This document shows positions 36,906 through 45,315 of a stretch of 64,000 nt of DNA, in pieces. Every line of letters begins with the position of its first letter. Within the stretch, counting starts at the first letter, position 1. The notes below the pieces were generated by a model. That model saw nothing but the letters and a program-made list of their open reading frames with translations. It was not told the DNA's origin and searched no databases. Made by a program: the position numbers and the translations under genes. The DNA is from Pseudoduganella armeniaca (GTDB lineage: Bacteria > Pseudomonadota > Gammaproteobacteria > Burkholderiales > Burkholderiaceae_D): assembly GCF_003028855.1 (NCBI RefSeq), contig NZ_CP028324.1, positions 1,488,001 to 1,552,000 of the forward strand, read 5' to 3'.

Positions 36906-37712
36906 TTGAAGAACACCCTGCAGCGCACCCGCGCCGGCCTCCTGCGCATCGCGTCGCGCAACCGCAAGGCCCTGCGCGACCTGCCCCCCGGACTGTACGA
37001 TTACTGGGCGCGCAGCGCGCCCACCGAATTCCCAGGCATCCCGACGGATGCCTTTTTTTATGCCCGCGCGGCGGACGCGCTGCTGACCTTCTTCGAATGC
37101 ATGAAGCGCCACCGCATGCCCTGCGCGCTGCCGTCCAAGGCGGCCGACTCGGTCTGGCACGCCTGGCTGCGCCACGATGCGGCCGGGTTGGACGCGTTCT
37201 GCGAGCGCCACTACGAACAGCGCATCCCGCACGTCGAGGAGGCCGCCATGGACGGCGGCATGGACCTGCCGCTGGCCCGCTGCCTCGTCATGGCGCGTAC
37301 CCTGGACCGGCAGTTCCTGGCCGGACCGGCCGTGCCCCGGCTGTTCGCCACCGACCGCCAGCTGCGCATGCCGGGCGGCTTCGGCTATCGGGCGCGGCGC
37401 GGGCTGATGGTGCTGTCGCACCTGGACGAACGTGGCCTTCCCGCTGCGGCGACGCAAGTCCACCCCGGCACCGATCCATGGTTCCTGTACGAGGCGGGGC
37501 TGATCGGCGGCCATGACCTGGAGCGCTGGCGCCAGCGTTACGCCAGCCGGCATGCTGGCGGCACGGGCAGTGGCGACTGGGGCACGGCAGGCGGCGACTC
37601 GTCCGGCTGTGGCAGCGGGGGCGACGGCGATGGCGGAGGAGGGAATGGCGACGGCAGCGGTGGCTGCGGCAGCAGTTGCGGTGGTGGATGCGGTGGCGGT
37701 GGCGGCGACTGA
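36906..37712 (+). CDS. GRDP-like (glycine-rich domain) protein with Cys/Gly tail
   Basis: 268 residues. The middle segment SKAADSVWHAWLRHDAAGLD...FCERHYEQRIPH resembles the vDxxWHxxL...YxxFCxxxxGxxxxH pattern of glycine-rich-domain-containing proteins. The C-terminal 55 residues are almost only Gly, Ser, Asp and Cys, ending SSCGGGCGGGGGD. Function unknown; the Cys tail could bind metal or form cross-links. TTG at 36906 is preferred because AAAGGAG lies 7 bases before it; an in-frame ATG at 36861 has no such site. Confidence 0.7.
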   Translation: MKNTLQRTRAGLLRIASRNRKALRDLPPGLYDYWARSAPTEFPGIPTDAFFYARAADALLTFFECMKRHRMPCALPSKAADSVWHAWLRHDAAGLDAFCERHYEQRIPHVEEAAMDGGMDLPLARCLVMARTLDRQFLAGPAVPRLFATDRQLRMPGGFGYRARRGLMVLSHLDERGLPAAATQVHPGTDPWFLYEAGLIGGHDLERWRQRYASRHAGGTGSGDWGTAGGDSSGCGSGGDGDGGGGNGDGSGGCGSSCGGGCGGGGGD

Positions 37713-37732
37713 ACGGACGCCGCACGATATGG

Positions 37733-37888
37733 CGCTGAGCCTTTCCGACGGCCGGCGCGCAACACGAACAGTGAGCCCAACAGCATCGGCAGCCACGCCT
37801 GCGGTTCGGGTACTGGCGAGATGCCCAGCGCATAGCGGAACTGGAAGTCGCCGGGTGCGCCAGTCGCGAACTCGTTGTGGCCCAGCAT
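37733..37888 (-). pseudogene. PEP-CTERM tail remnant
   Basis: Reads GAPGDFQFRYALGISPVPEP then QAWLPMLLGSLFVLRAGRRK, closely matching the end of the neighbouring PEP-CTERM protein at 38025 (SGAFSFRYALGVSPVPEPQT). The expected stop after the basic end is missing; the frame runs on into the antisense of the upstream gene to 37538. There is an in-frame stop just before its first ATG. I read it as the 3' end of a decayed duplicate. Confidence 0.65.
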
Positions 37889-37975
37889 TCATGATCCGAA
37901 TGTTGGGGGCGGGAGGGATTCTTCTCGACAGATTCGCCGTCCCATCCCGCTGACCCGCTGCTCCGCTGACGAAGC

Positions 37976-38011
37976 GCCCGTCGCATGCGCTGCGTGCAGC
38001 ATGCGACGGGC
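37976..38011. terminator. Hairpin downstream of the large PEP-CTERM gene
   Basis: Arms GCCCGTCGCATGC / GCATGCGACGGGC, 13 bp with a 10-base loop, 13 bases past the stop of the minus-strand gene. No clear U-run, so it may only stabilise the end. With the PEP-CTERM remnant it accounts for the gap 37713-38024. Confidence 0.5.
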
Positions 38012-38024
38012 AGTGCGACGGACA

Positions 38025-40421
38025 TTACACCTTGCGCCGGCGCAGGCGCGCTGCCAGCACCGCCGTGCCGAACAGCGTCAGCAGCCACGTCTGCGGTTCC
38101 GGAACCGGCGAAACCCCCAGCGCATAGCGGAAGCTGAACGCGCCACTGGCCACCATGCCGAAATCGGCCGTCAGGCGCAGGTCCTGTGCGCCCGCATCCA
38201 GCAGGCCCAGGCCCACTGTGCTGTCGCTGAAGAACAGCTGGGCATCGGTCAGGCTGCCGAAGTGGCGGCTGAACAGTTCGGTGCCGTGATTGGTGAGGGT
38301 CAGGGACAGGTCGCCGAACCCGGCGTCGGACGCCTGCGCATCCACCAGCCCGAGCGTCAGGTAGCCGGCATGCATCGTCGTGAACTGGAAGCTGGCGGAC
38401 ATGGTGCTGGCGTCCGTCTCGAGCGGCCTGGCATACATGCCCATTGTTCCGACCCCGACGACCTGGCCTTTGGCCAAGGAGGCGGCGACTTCCGGCGAGC
38501 CGGCCAGCACTGCCGCCAGGCTCTCCGCGTCCGGCGTTGCGGTGGCATGCGCATAGCTGCGGTCCCACAACGTGGGCTCTTCGTGCCCGTGAAGGGTTCC
38601 GCCGACGTTGGCCGACGTGGCGATGGTGATCGAGCCGGCCGACTTGCTGGCCTGGGTCTCGACGACAATGCCGCCCGTACCCGTCGAGACGCTGCGCGCC
38701 ACGACGATGTTCCTGCCGACCGCTTCGGCCGAATTGCTGGCGGCGCCTGTTGCGCTCGAGTAGGCGCTGGCCTCGATGTAACCGTTCGCGAAAGCGCGCG
38801 TGGTACCGGTCCCGCCGATGGCCTCGGCGCGGGCCAGCCCGCCTTCGGCGGTAGCGCTGGCCGCGCCGGCGGCTTCGGCACGCGCAAAAGCTTGCGAACT
38901 GTCGCGAACGCCGGGACGATCGAGCCCCTGGCCGCGGATAGCGGTCGCGCGCGCCACCGCACTGCTGACGCCACGTACCGTCGCGCGCGCCGTCGCATTG
39001 CCTGGATACGACGCCGCACCGGGCACCGGACGCCAGGAGCTCGCGCCGGCTTTGCCGCTGACTGCCTCGGCGGTGCCCTGGGCCGATGCGCCCGCAGCCG
39101 TCGTCGTCAGGACCAGCTCCGCATGAGCGGCGCCGCTGCCGCCGCCTTTACCGCTTGCGCCCCTGGCGTCGCCGCCGTTACCGCTGACAGCCTGCACGCT
39201 GGCGCTGACGGCGCTGGCAGTGCTGTCGGTCGTCGTCAGTTTCGACGTGGCGTCGCCGCTTCGGCCGGCCACGGTGCGTTCGCCTTCATCGATATTGCCG
39301 CCGCGGCCGCTATAGGCATTCTGCACCAAGCTCACCTTACCGGACGTGGTGGAACCCCGCACCGCGTCAACCACTGTGACGGAACCGCCGCGGCCACCGT
39401 GAGCGCCGAGTGCGCCACTGCCGCCCGCGCCGCCCAGGACTTCGAGCTCGACGCTCAGGTTACCGCTGGTCCTGGTGGCACTGGCGCTGCCCTGTGCCGT
39501 GCCGCCTTCGCCGGCGACATTGCCGAGTCCGCGTGCACTGCCGCCAGAGCCGCCATCGGCCCTGGCAATGCTGGTCAGCAGTGCGGTCGTGCTGGTGGTG
39601 GTGGCATTGCTGATGGCGGTCGCGCTGCCGCCCTTGCCGCCGTTGCCGACCGTGTTCTGGGCACCGATGCCGCCCCGGGCATAGTTCTTGACCGTCAAGG
39701 CGCCTGCGGCGGTGACGTCGGCGCGCGCCGAGCCGGTTCCTGCCATGTCTGCGGGCGACGCGGTCGCTACGGTGCTGCCAGAACCACCCGCGCTGTAGAC
39801 CTCCACGGCCAGACCGGCGCTGCTGGCGTCCCGCAAGGTCAGCGCGGCCAGGCCATTGCCAGCCGGCTCGGACCCGCCACCGGCGCTGTAGCCAGTGTCG
39901 CCACCGCTGGCGCTTAAGGACAAGGATGTGCTGGCGGTGCGGCCGCTCGCGGTCAGGTCCGCGTTCAGGATGCCATTGCCGCCTGCACCGGCGCGGGCAC
40001 CCTGGCCACCCGTTCCGGCTCGCCCCGCCCAGCCGCCGGCGCCGCCGCGTACCGCCAGGCTGGGGAGATTGGCCTGGGGCAGGACGCCGCTCAAGTCGAC
40101 ACGAACATTGCTGCCCGCGGCGCCGGCGCCAGCATCGCCGCCCGGGAGTCCATTGCCTGGCTTGGCCCCGTTGCCGCCCGAGCCGCCCTGGCCGCCGGTC
40201 ACCGGCAACGCCGTGGCCAGGCTGGCCAAGGTACCGCTCAGCGCCAGGTCGGCCGCCGCCGTGCCGGCGGTGCCGGCGGCACCCGGCAGGCTACCTTTCT
40301 GGCCGTCGGCGCCGTCCGGAATAGTGGTGTCCGCGTAGGCATGGCTGACGGCCAGGGCCAGCAGCAGTGGAACGAGCTTGCGCGCGCGGCGTGGCATCGC
40401 TTGCGGTTGTGTGATGTGCAT
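38025..40421 (-). CDS. Large glycine-rich PEP-CTERM surface protein
   Basis: 798 residues. An N-terminal signal (RKLVPLLLALAVSHAYA) is followed by a long low-complexity region rich in Gly, Ala, Ser and Thr with recurring GGxGGxG runs (GGQGGSGGNGAKPGNG; GGKGGSATAIS; GGAGGSGALGAHGGRGG), alternating with short AxAxA strands (ARATVRG; AFARAEA), as in beta-helical surface proteins. The last 170 residues form a globular domain and end VSPVPEPQTWLLTLFG plus RLRRRKV, an exosortase signal. ATG at 40421 has GAGAG upstream; a longer frame to 40628 has no signal. Likely exported and surface-anchored; function unknown. Confidence 0.82.
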   Translation of the reverse strand: MHITQPQAMPRRARKLVPLLLALAVSHAYADTTIPDGADGQKGSLPGAAGTAGTAAADLALSGTLASLATALPVTGGQGGSGGNGAKPGNGLPGGDAGAGAAGSNVRVDLSGVLPQANLPSLAVRGGAGGWAGRAGTGGQGARAGAGGNGILNADLTASGRTASTSLSLSASGGDTGYSAGGGSEPAGNGLAALTLRDASSAGLAVEVYSAGGSGSTVATASPADMAGTGSARADVTAAGALTVKNYARGGIGAQNTVGNGGKGGSATAISNATTTSTTALLTSIARADGGSGGSARGLGNVAGEGGTAQGSASATRTSGNLSVELEVLGGAGGSGALGAHGGRGGSVTVVDAVRGSTTSGKVSLVQNAYSGRGGNIDEGERTVAGRSGDATSKLTTTDSTASAVSASVQAVSGNGGDARGASGKGGGSGAAHAELVLTTTAAGASAQGTAEAVSGKAGASSWRPVPGAASYPGNATARATVRGVSSAVARATAIRGQGLDRPGVRDSSQAFARAEAAGAASATAEGGLARAEAIGGTGTTRAFANGYIEASAYSSATGAASNSAEAVGRNIVVARSVSTGTGGIVVETQASKSAGSITIATSANVGGTLHGHEEPTLWDRSYAHATATPDAESLAAVLAGSPEVAASLAKGQVVGVGTMGMYARPLETDASTMSASFQFTTMHAGYLTLGLVDAQASDAGFGDLSLTLTNHGTELFSRHFGSLTDAQLFFSDSTVGLGLLDAGAQDLRLTADFGMVASGAFSFRYALGVSPVPEPQTWLLTLFGTAVLAARLRRRKV

Positions 40422-40816
40422 GGATCTCTCGGAAAAAGTGGGGAAACGGGCCGACAGTCGATATGACCGCCGGCGCAAGGTGGAATCTGTCATGTTGGTG
40501 TCGTCAGCGCCGGGGGAGCCCCCACAGTCGCGGCGCGGAGCCGGCCGACGGCGCTCTTTGGCAGCAAGGGGTGCAGGCGTAGGGACGGCGGCTACGGACG
40601 CGCATGGGGTATGCAGGTCGATCGGCATGAACTGCCTCTGTCGAGGAATATGCCGGAAGGAAGCGCGCCGGCACTACGCGGCAGCGCTCACCATAACTTA
40701 TTTGAATGACATTGTCGTTAGTGCAATGAAACTTGCGAAATGCAAGGAGGTATTGCCTTGAGGAGGGAATTGCCATGCGCGTCAAAGCGCATGGCGGCAG
40801 GCAGGGTAGGGAGAGC
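40422..40816. other. Gene-free region with a short hairpin
   Basis: No credible gene. The stretch near 40690-40750 is AT-rich and is the likely promoter region of the large PEP-CTERM gene. A 9-bp hairpin GCCATGCGC / GCGCATGGC at 40772-40795 lies past the sulfurtransferase stop and may end that transcript, although it lacks a U-run. Confidence 0.5.
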
Positions 40817-41674
40817 TCAGGCGCCGGTCGCCACCGGCCGTGCCGGGTCGGCGCACCATTCCGACCACGAGCCGGGATACAGCGCCGCGCCGGGCAGGCC
40901 GGCCACTTCCATGGCCAGCAGGTTGTGGCAGGCGGTGACGCCCGAGCCGCACTGCATGATGGCGCTGGCCGGCGCGGTGAACAGCGGCGTGAACGCCTGC
41001 CACAGCTGCTCGGCCGGCTTGAACGTGCCGTCCGCTTGCAGGTTGTCCTTGAAGAAGCGGTTTTTCGCGCCCGGAATATGGCCGCCGACCGGGTCGATGG
41101 TTTCGTTCTCGCCGCGGAAACGGTCGCTGGCGCGCGCGTCGATCACCACATTGGTATTGCTGGTGATATTGGCCAGCACGTCGTCCACGGTCACGGTGCG
41201 GGTCAGGGCCGGGCGGTCGCTCAGCTTGCCGGGCGCGCGCGTGGGCGCGTCCGTCGCCAGCGGCTGGCCCGGCGCCTGCCACTGCCAGGCCGGCAGGCCG
41301 CCATCGAGCACCGCGACCGCTTCGTGGCCGAGCCAGCGCAGCAGCCACCACAGGCGTGCCGCGTACATGCCGCCGTGGGCGTCGTAGGCCACGACTTGCG
41401 TGTCGTCGCCGATGCCGAAGCGGCGCAGCGTTTCGACCAGCGTGGCGCGCTCCGGCAGCGGGTGGCGGCCGCGGAACACGCCGTCCGCGCCGCGCTTGGC
41501 GCCGGACAGGTCGTCGTCGATGCTGGCGAACTGCGCGCCGGGGATGTGGCCGGCGGCGTAGGCGTCGCGGCCGTAGGCGGGATTCATCAGGTCGTGGCGG
41601 CAGTCGATCACGACCCAGTCCGGGTCGTTCACGTGCTGCGCCAGGGTGGCGGCATCGATCAGGGTCTTGAACAT
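40817..41674 (-). CDS. sseA: 3-mercaptopyruvate/thiosulfate sulfurtransferase
   Basis: 285 residues with two rhodanese domains. The N-terminal inactive domain has VVIDCRHDLMNPAYGRDAY and GHIPGAQFASID. The C-terminal active domain has IDARASDRFRG, GGHIPGAKNRF and the active-site loop MQCGSGVTACHNLLA. CGSGVT is the mercaptopyruvate-type loop (rhodaneses have CRKGVT). It moves sulfur to thiol acceptors or cyanide. Next to an EamA transporter on the same strand. Confidence 0.9.
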   Translation of the reverse strand: MFKTLIDAATLAQHVNDPDWVVIDCRHDLMNPAYGRDAYAAGHIPGAQFASIDDDLSGAKRGADGVFRGRHPLPERATLVETLRRFGIGDDTQVVAYDAHGGMYAARLWWLLRWLGHEAVAVLDGGLPAWQWQAPGQPLATDAPTRAPGKLSDRPALTRTVTVDDVLANITSNTNVVIDARASDRFRGENETIDPVGGHIPGAKNRFFKDNLQADGTFKPAEQLWQAFTPLFTAPASAIMQCGSGVTACHNLLAMEVAGLPGAALYPGSWSEWCADPARPVATGA

Positions 41675-41698
41675 GCGGGTCTCCTTGTGCTTGTCTAC

Positions 41699-42622
41699 TT
41701 ACACTTCGCTGGCGATCGGGTCGGTATCGGCAATGGCCTTGCCGCGTTCCGTGCTCCTGGTATTGTAGAACGTCGCGGCCATGCCGGAGAGCAGGATGAT
41801 GGCGATGCCCAGCCAGCTGTGCCAGCTGAACACGTCGCCGAACATCGCCACGCCCCAGACGCTGGAGAAGACGATGCCGGTGTACTGCAGGTTGGCGACG
41901 ACCAGCGTCTTGCCGACGCGGTAGGCGCGCGTCATCGCCATCTGCGCGGCGGTGGCGCACAGGCCCATCCCCAGCAGCAGGAACACGCCCTGTGGCGTAT
42001 TCAGGGGATGCCAGGTGACGGGACCGCCGCCCGCCTCGGCCACGTGGCCGACGATGCCGGCGACCAGATTCGTTGCGGCGAAGTAGAACACAACGCGGTA
42101 TTCCGGCTCGCCGGCCAGACCCAGTTTCCGCACCTGCATATAGGCCATGGCGGACAGCACGGACGACCCCAGTGCGACCAGCGCGTCGAACAGCTGGTTC
42201 GCCTCGAACGCGGGGCGCAGCAGCAGGGTGACGCCGACGAAGCTCATGGCCACGGCCACGATCAGCGGCCACTCGACGCGGTTCTTGGCATGCCACCAGC
42301 CGTGCGCGAACAGCCACACGGCGATCCAGATCGGCGCCATATAGTTCAGCGTCATCGCCGTGGCCAGCGGCAGCTTGGCGATCGAGTAGAACCACAGCCA
42401 CAGCGAGACCACGCCGATAAAGCCGCGCCACAGGTGCGCCAGGGGGAAGGCCGTCTTCAAGGTGCCGCCCTGGATGCGGATCATGACGAACAACACCACG
42501 ATGCCGACGATCCCGCGGTACATCACGAGTTCGGAGGTGGTGTAGGTTTCCGATGCCAGCTTCACGCACACGCCCATCGCGGCGAACATGAAACTGGCGA
42601 ACAACATCCAGAGCGATTGCAT
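41699..42622 (-). CDS. EamA (DMT family) membrane transporter
   Basis: 307 residues with about ten transmembrane helices in two EamA repeats. The first opens MQSLWMLFASFMFAAMGVCV and holds MYRGIVGIVVLFVMI; the second contains MTRAYRVGKTLVVANLQYTG. The substrate is unknown; relatives export amino acids or metabolites. ATG at 42622 begins the first helix; the longer frame to 43024 is hydrophilic and antisense to the Rieske gene. Confidence 0.88.
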   Translation of the reverse strand: MQSLWMLFASFMFAAMGVCVKLASETYTTSELVMYRGIVGIVVLFVMIRIQGGTLKTAFPLAHLWRGFIGVVSLWLWFYSIAKLPLATAMTLNYMAPIWIAVWLFAHGWWHAKNRVEWPLIVAVAMSFVGVTLLLRPAFEANQLFDALVALGSSVLSAMAYMQVRKLGLAGEPEYRVVFYFAATNLVAGIVGHVAEAGGGPVTWHPLNTPQGVFLLLGMGLCATAAQMAMTRAYRVGKTLVVANLQYTGIVFSSVWGVAMFGDVFSWHSWLGIAIILLSGMAATFYNTRSTERGKAIADTDPIASEV

Positions 42623-42642
42623 TGACGACTTCCTAGAATGAC

Positions 42643-42677
42643 CGAGGGGACAGATCGTAGCCGATTCTGTCCCCTCG
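42643..42677. repeat. Hairpin repeat between the Rieske and EamA genes
   Basis: CGAGGGGACAGA / TCTGTCCCCTCG, 12-bp arms and an 11-base loop, in the 71-base gap between two minus-strand genes. It shares GGGGACAG with the dispersed hairpin family. Confidence 0.65.
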
Positions 42678-42693
42678 AGTTGGTGAGTGCTTG

Positions 42694-43824
42694 TTATGGT
42701 GCGAGCTTGGCGAGGCCCGGATTGCCCGGTTCGATGCGGCTGCGGTACCACTCGTGGAAGTGCTGCATGCCATCCTCCATCGGCGACTGGTATGGGCCCG
42801 CGTCGGTCAGGCCGCGCTCCATCAGGATGCGGCGGCCCGCGTCCATACGCAGCGCGATCTCGTCGTCCTCGACGCAGGTCTCCATATAGGCGGCCCGCTC
42901 GGCCTCGACGAACTCGCGCTCGAACAGCACGATCTCCTCGGGGTAGTAGAACTCGACGACGTTCTTGGTGCGGTTCGGGCCTTCCGGCCACAAGGTCGAG
43001 ACGACCAGCACGTGCGGATACCACTCCACCATGATGTTCGGGTAGAGCGTCAGCCAGATCGCGCCGTATGGCGGCGCCTCGCCGTTACGGAACTTCAGCA
43101 CCTGTTCCTGCCAGCGCTGGTAGGCCGGCGAGCCGGATTTCTTCAGGCCGCGGTTGACGCCCACGGTCTGCACGCTGTAGTCCGCGCCGAATTCCCAGCG
43201 CAGGTCGTCGCACGTGACGAACGCGCCCAGGCCAGGATGGAACGGTTCGACGTGGTAGTCCTCCAGATAGACCTCGATGAAGGTCTTCCAGTTGTAGTCG
43301 CAGTGATGCACCTCGACGTGATCGAGCATGTAGCCGGTGAAGTCCAGGTCCTTCGTGACGGACAGGTTCTTCAGCTTGTCCATCACGTTGTAGCCGTTCT
43401 GCTCGAACAGCAGGCCGTTCCAGCTTTGCAGCGGCGCCTTCGGCAGGTTCAGGCACGGCGTTTCCGGGAAGTGCGGGGCGCCGATCAGGTCGCCCTTCAG
43501 GTCATAGGTCCAGCGGTGCAGCGGACAGACGATCGTGTTGGCATTGCCGCGGCCATTGAACATCAGCGCCTGGCGATGGCGGCAGACGTTGGACAGCAGT
43601 TCGATTCCATGGGCATTACGGACCAGCATGCGACCCTCGTTTTCCGAGGCGAGAGTCGTAAAGTCGCCGACATTCGGCACCATCAGTTCGTGGCCCACGT
43701 AGCGTGGGCCGTTCTGAAACAATAGCTGCATTTCACGCTGCAGAAGCGCTTCGTCAAAATAGACGTGGACCGGAAGTTGCGCGTTCGAGCGCGCGAGCCT
43801 GGCGTGGGTACCCAGATCGGACAT
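42694..43824 (-). CDS. Rieske aromatic ring-hydroxylating oxygenase, alpha subunit type
   Basis: 376 residues. N-terminal Rieske [2Fe-2S] cluster: SNVCRHRQALMF and ANTIVCPLHRWTYDLKG (CxH...CxxH). C-terminal mononuclear iron site: VEVYLEDYHVEPFHPGLG supplies two histidines, with a likely Asp near VEDDEIALR. No beta subunit, ferredoxin or reductase gene is adjacent, so electron partners are elsewhere and the substrate is unknown. Start at 43824 matches the family N-terminus. Confidence 0.88.
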   Translation of the reverse strand: MSDLGTHARLARSNAQLPVHVYFDEALLQREMQLLFQNGPRYVGHELMVPNVGDFTTLASENEGRMLVRNAHGIELLSNVCRHRQALMFNGRGNANTIVCPLHRWTYDLKGDLIGAPHFPETPCLNLPKAPLQSWNGLLFEQNGYNVMDKLKNLSVTKDLDFTGYMLDHVEVHHCDYNWKTFIEVYLEDYHVEPFHPGLGAFVTCDDLRWEFGADYSVQTVGVNRGLKKSGSPAYQRWQEQVLKFRNGEAPPYGAIWLTLYPNIMVEWYPHVLVVSTLWPEGPNRTKNVVEFYYPEEIVLFEREFVEAERAAYMETCVEDDEIALRMDAGRRILMERGLTDAGPYQSPMEDGMQHFHEWYRSRIEPGNPGLAKLAP

Positions 43825-44152
43825 CCCAACCCCCCTTAATTAAAGTACTGCAACCAAGAAGAGACAGAATCCGCAAAGACCTGAATTCAGAGTATAAAAA
43901 CGGTATTTCGGACAGAACCGGAGATTATAGCGCGGTAACGGTAACTCTGCCGATAATTCTTCGCCCGGAAGACCATTGTGCCCCGTCTTAGTGGGGTGGG
44001 GCGCGCGTCCATGCCATCCGGCTCCGATTGCAACGTTGCCCCGCGCACTCGTTGCCTTTTTGGACCGAAAAGGAGCATTTGTTCTAAAATAACGGGCTAC
44101 ACTGGGCGATTGTGTCGTCCAGTACATTTATAAGTCGGGTCAAACACGCACT
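43825..44152. other. Divergent promoter region
   Basis: A 328-base gap between the minus-strand Rieske gene and plus-strand xseB. It is AT-richer at both ends (TTAATTAAAG near 43856; TTCTAAAATAACG near 44080), as expected for two promoters facing outward. No gene or stable RNA that I can support. Confidence 0.5.
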
Positions 44153-44428
44153 ATGGTCAAGAAAACGAACGGCGACAGCATGAACGCCGACAGCGCCGGC
44201 AGTCCGGCGACCCCGGCAAGCTTCGAGGAAGCGATGGCCGAACTGGCCCAGTTGGTCACGCAGATGGAATCGGGACAGCTGCCGCTGGAAGCCTCCGTTG
44301 CCGCCTATGCCCGTGGCTCGGAACTGGTCAAGTTCTGCGCCGGCCAGCTCGACAAGGTCGAAGCCCAGGTCAAGGTCCTGGAAGGCGATATGCTGAAACC
44401 CTTTGCCGACGACGAGGCGGGCCAATGA
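44153..44428 (+). CDS. xseB: Exodeoxyribonuclease VII small subunit
   Basis: 91 residues. The XseB core SFEEAMAELAQLVTQMESGQ, LPLEASVAAYARGSELVKFC and VKVLEGDMLKPF is intact. It joins XseA to degrade single-stranded DNA. The N-terminal 20 residues are variable; an internal ATG at 44180 is an alternative start. The stop overlaps the ispA ATG (ATGA). Confidence 0.92.
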   Translation: MVKKTNGDSMNADSAGSPATPASFEEAMAELAQLVTQMESGQLPLEASVAAYARGSELVKFCAGQLDKVEAQVKVLEGDMLKPFADDEAGQ

Positions 44429-45315
44429 GCGCGCAGTTCCACGACTGGATGAAGAGCATCCAGGCTGGCATGGAAGCCGACATGTCGGCCTACCTGCCCG
44501 CAGCGGATGTGGTGCCGACCAAGCTGCACGCCGCCATGCGCTACGCGCTGCTGGGCGGCGGCAAGCGCGTGCGCCCGCTGCTGGTGTACGCGGCCGGCGC
44601 CTTGTCCGGCGCCGATCCGCGCACCTTGTCGCGCGCCGCCGCCGCCGTCGAGATGATCCACGCGTATTCGCTGGTGCACGACGACATGCCGTGCATGGAC
44701 GACGACGAGCTGCGCCGCGGCAAACCGACCGTGCACGTGGCCTACGACGAAGCGACGGCGCTGCTGGTCGGCGACGCGTTGCAGGCGCAAGCCTTCAACG
44801 TGCTGGCGGACGCGGACACGATTCCAGCGGCGCGCCAGGTGGCGATGCTGCGCCTGCTGGCGCAGGCCGCCGGTTCGGCCGGCATGTGCGGCGGCCAGGC
44901 CATCGACCTCGATTCGGTCGGCCTGGCGCTGACCCTGGAACAACTGGAGCGCATGCACCAGCTCAAGACCGGCGCGCTGCTGCGCGCTGCCGTCGTGCTG
45001 GGCGCGCTGGCCGGCCGTGACCTGGACGAAGCCGAGCTGCGCGCGCTGCACGACTACAGCCGCGCCATCGGACTGGCATTCCAGGTCGTCGACGACGTGC
45101 TGGACGCCACCGCCGACTCGGCCACGCTGGGCAAGACCGCCGGCAAGGACGCGGCCGACAATAAACCCACCTACGTCTCCATCCTGGGCCTGGAGCCGTC
45201 CATCGCCCTGGCGGAGCAGCTGCGCCAGGACGCCCACACGGCGCTGGCCCCATTCGGCGACAACGCTCTGCGCCTACGGGAACTCGCGGACCTGATCGTG
45301 CAGCGGAAGGCATAA
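44425..45315 (+). CDS. ispA: Farnesyl diphosphate synthase (polyprenyl synthetase)
   Basis: 296 residues. The first Asp-rich motif is DDMPCMDDDELRRGKPT, the second VVDDVLDATAD; GGGKRVRPLL supplies the diphosphate-binding lysine and arginines. It extends dimethylallyl diphosphate to C15 for ubiquinone, peptidoglycan carrier and hopanoid synthesis. Overlaps xseB; the dxs start follows its stop with no gap. Confidence 0.95.
   Translation: MSAQFHDWMKSIQAGMEADMSAYLPAADVVPTKLHAAMRYALLGGGKRVRPLLVYAAGALSGADPRTLSRAAAAVEMIHAYSLVHDDMPCMDDDELRRGKPTVHVAYDEATALLVGDALQAQAFNVLADADTIPAARQVAMLRLLAQAAGSAGMCGGQAIDLDSVGLALTLEQLERMHQLKTGALLRAAVVLGALAGRDLDEAELRALHDYSRAIGLAFQVVDDVLDATADSATLGKTAGKDAADNKPTYVSILGLEPSIALAEQLRQDAHTALAPFGDNALRLRELADLIVQRKA

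Noticed and set aside
40504..40785. A 93-codon minus-strand open frame in the gap before the sulfurtransferase
   Set aside because: No ribosome site, no signal or motif, and it covers the likely promoter of the large PEP-CTERM gene.
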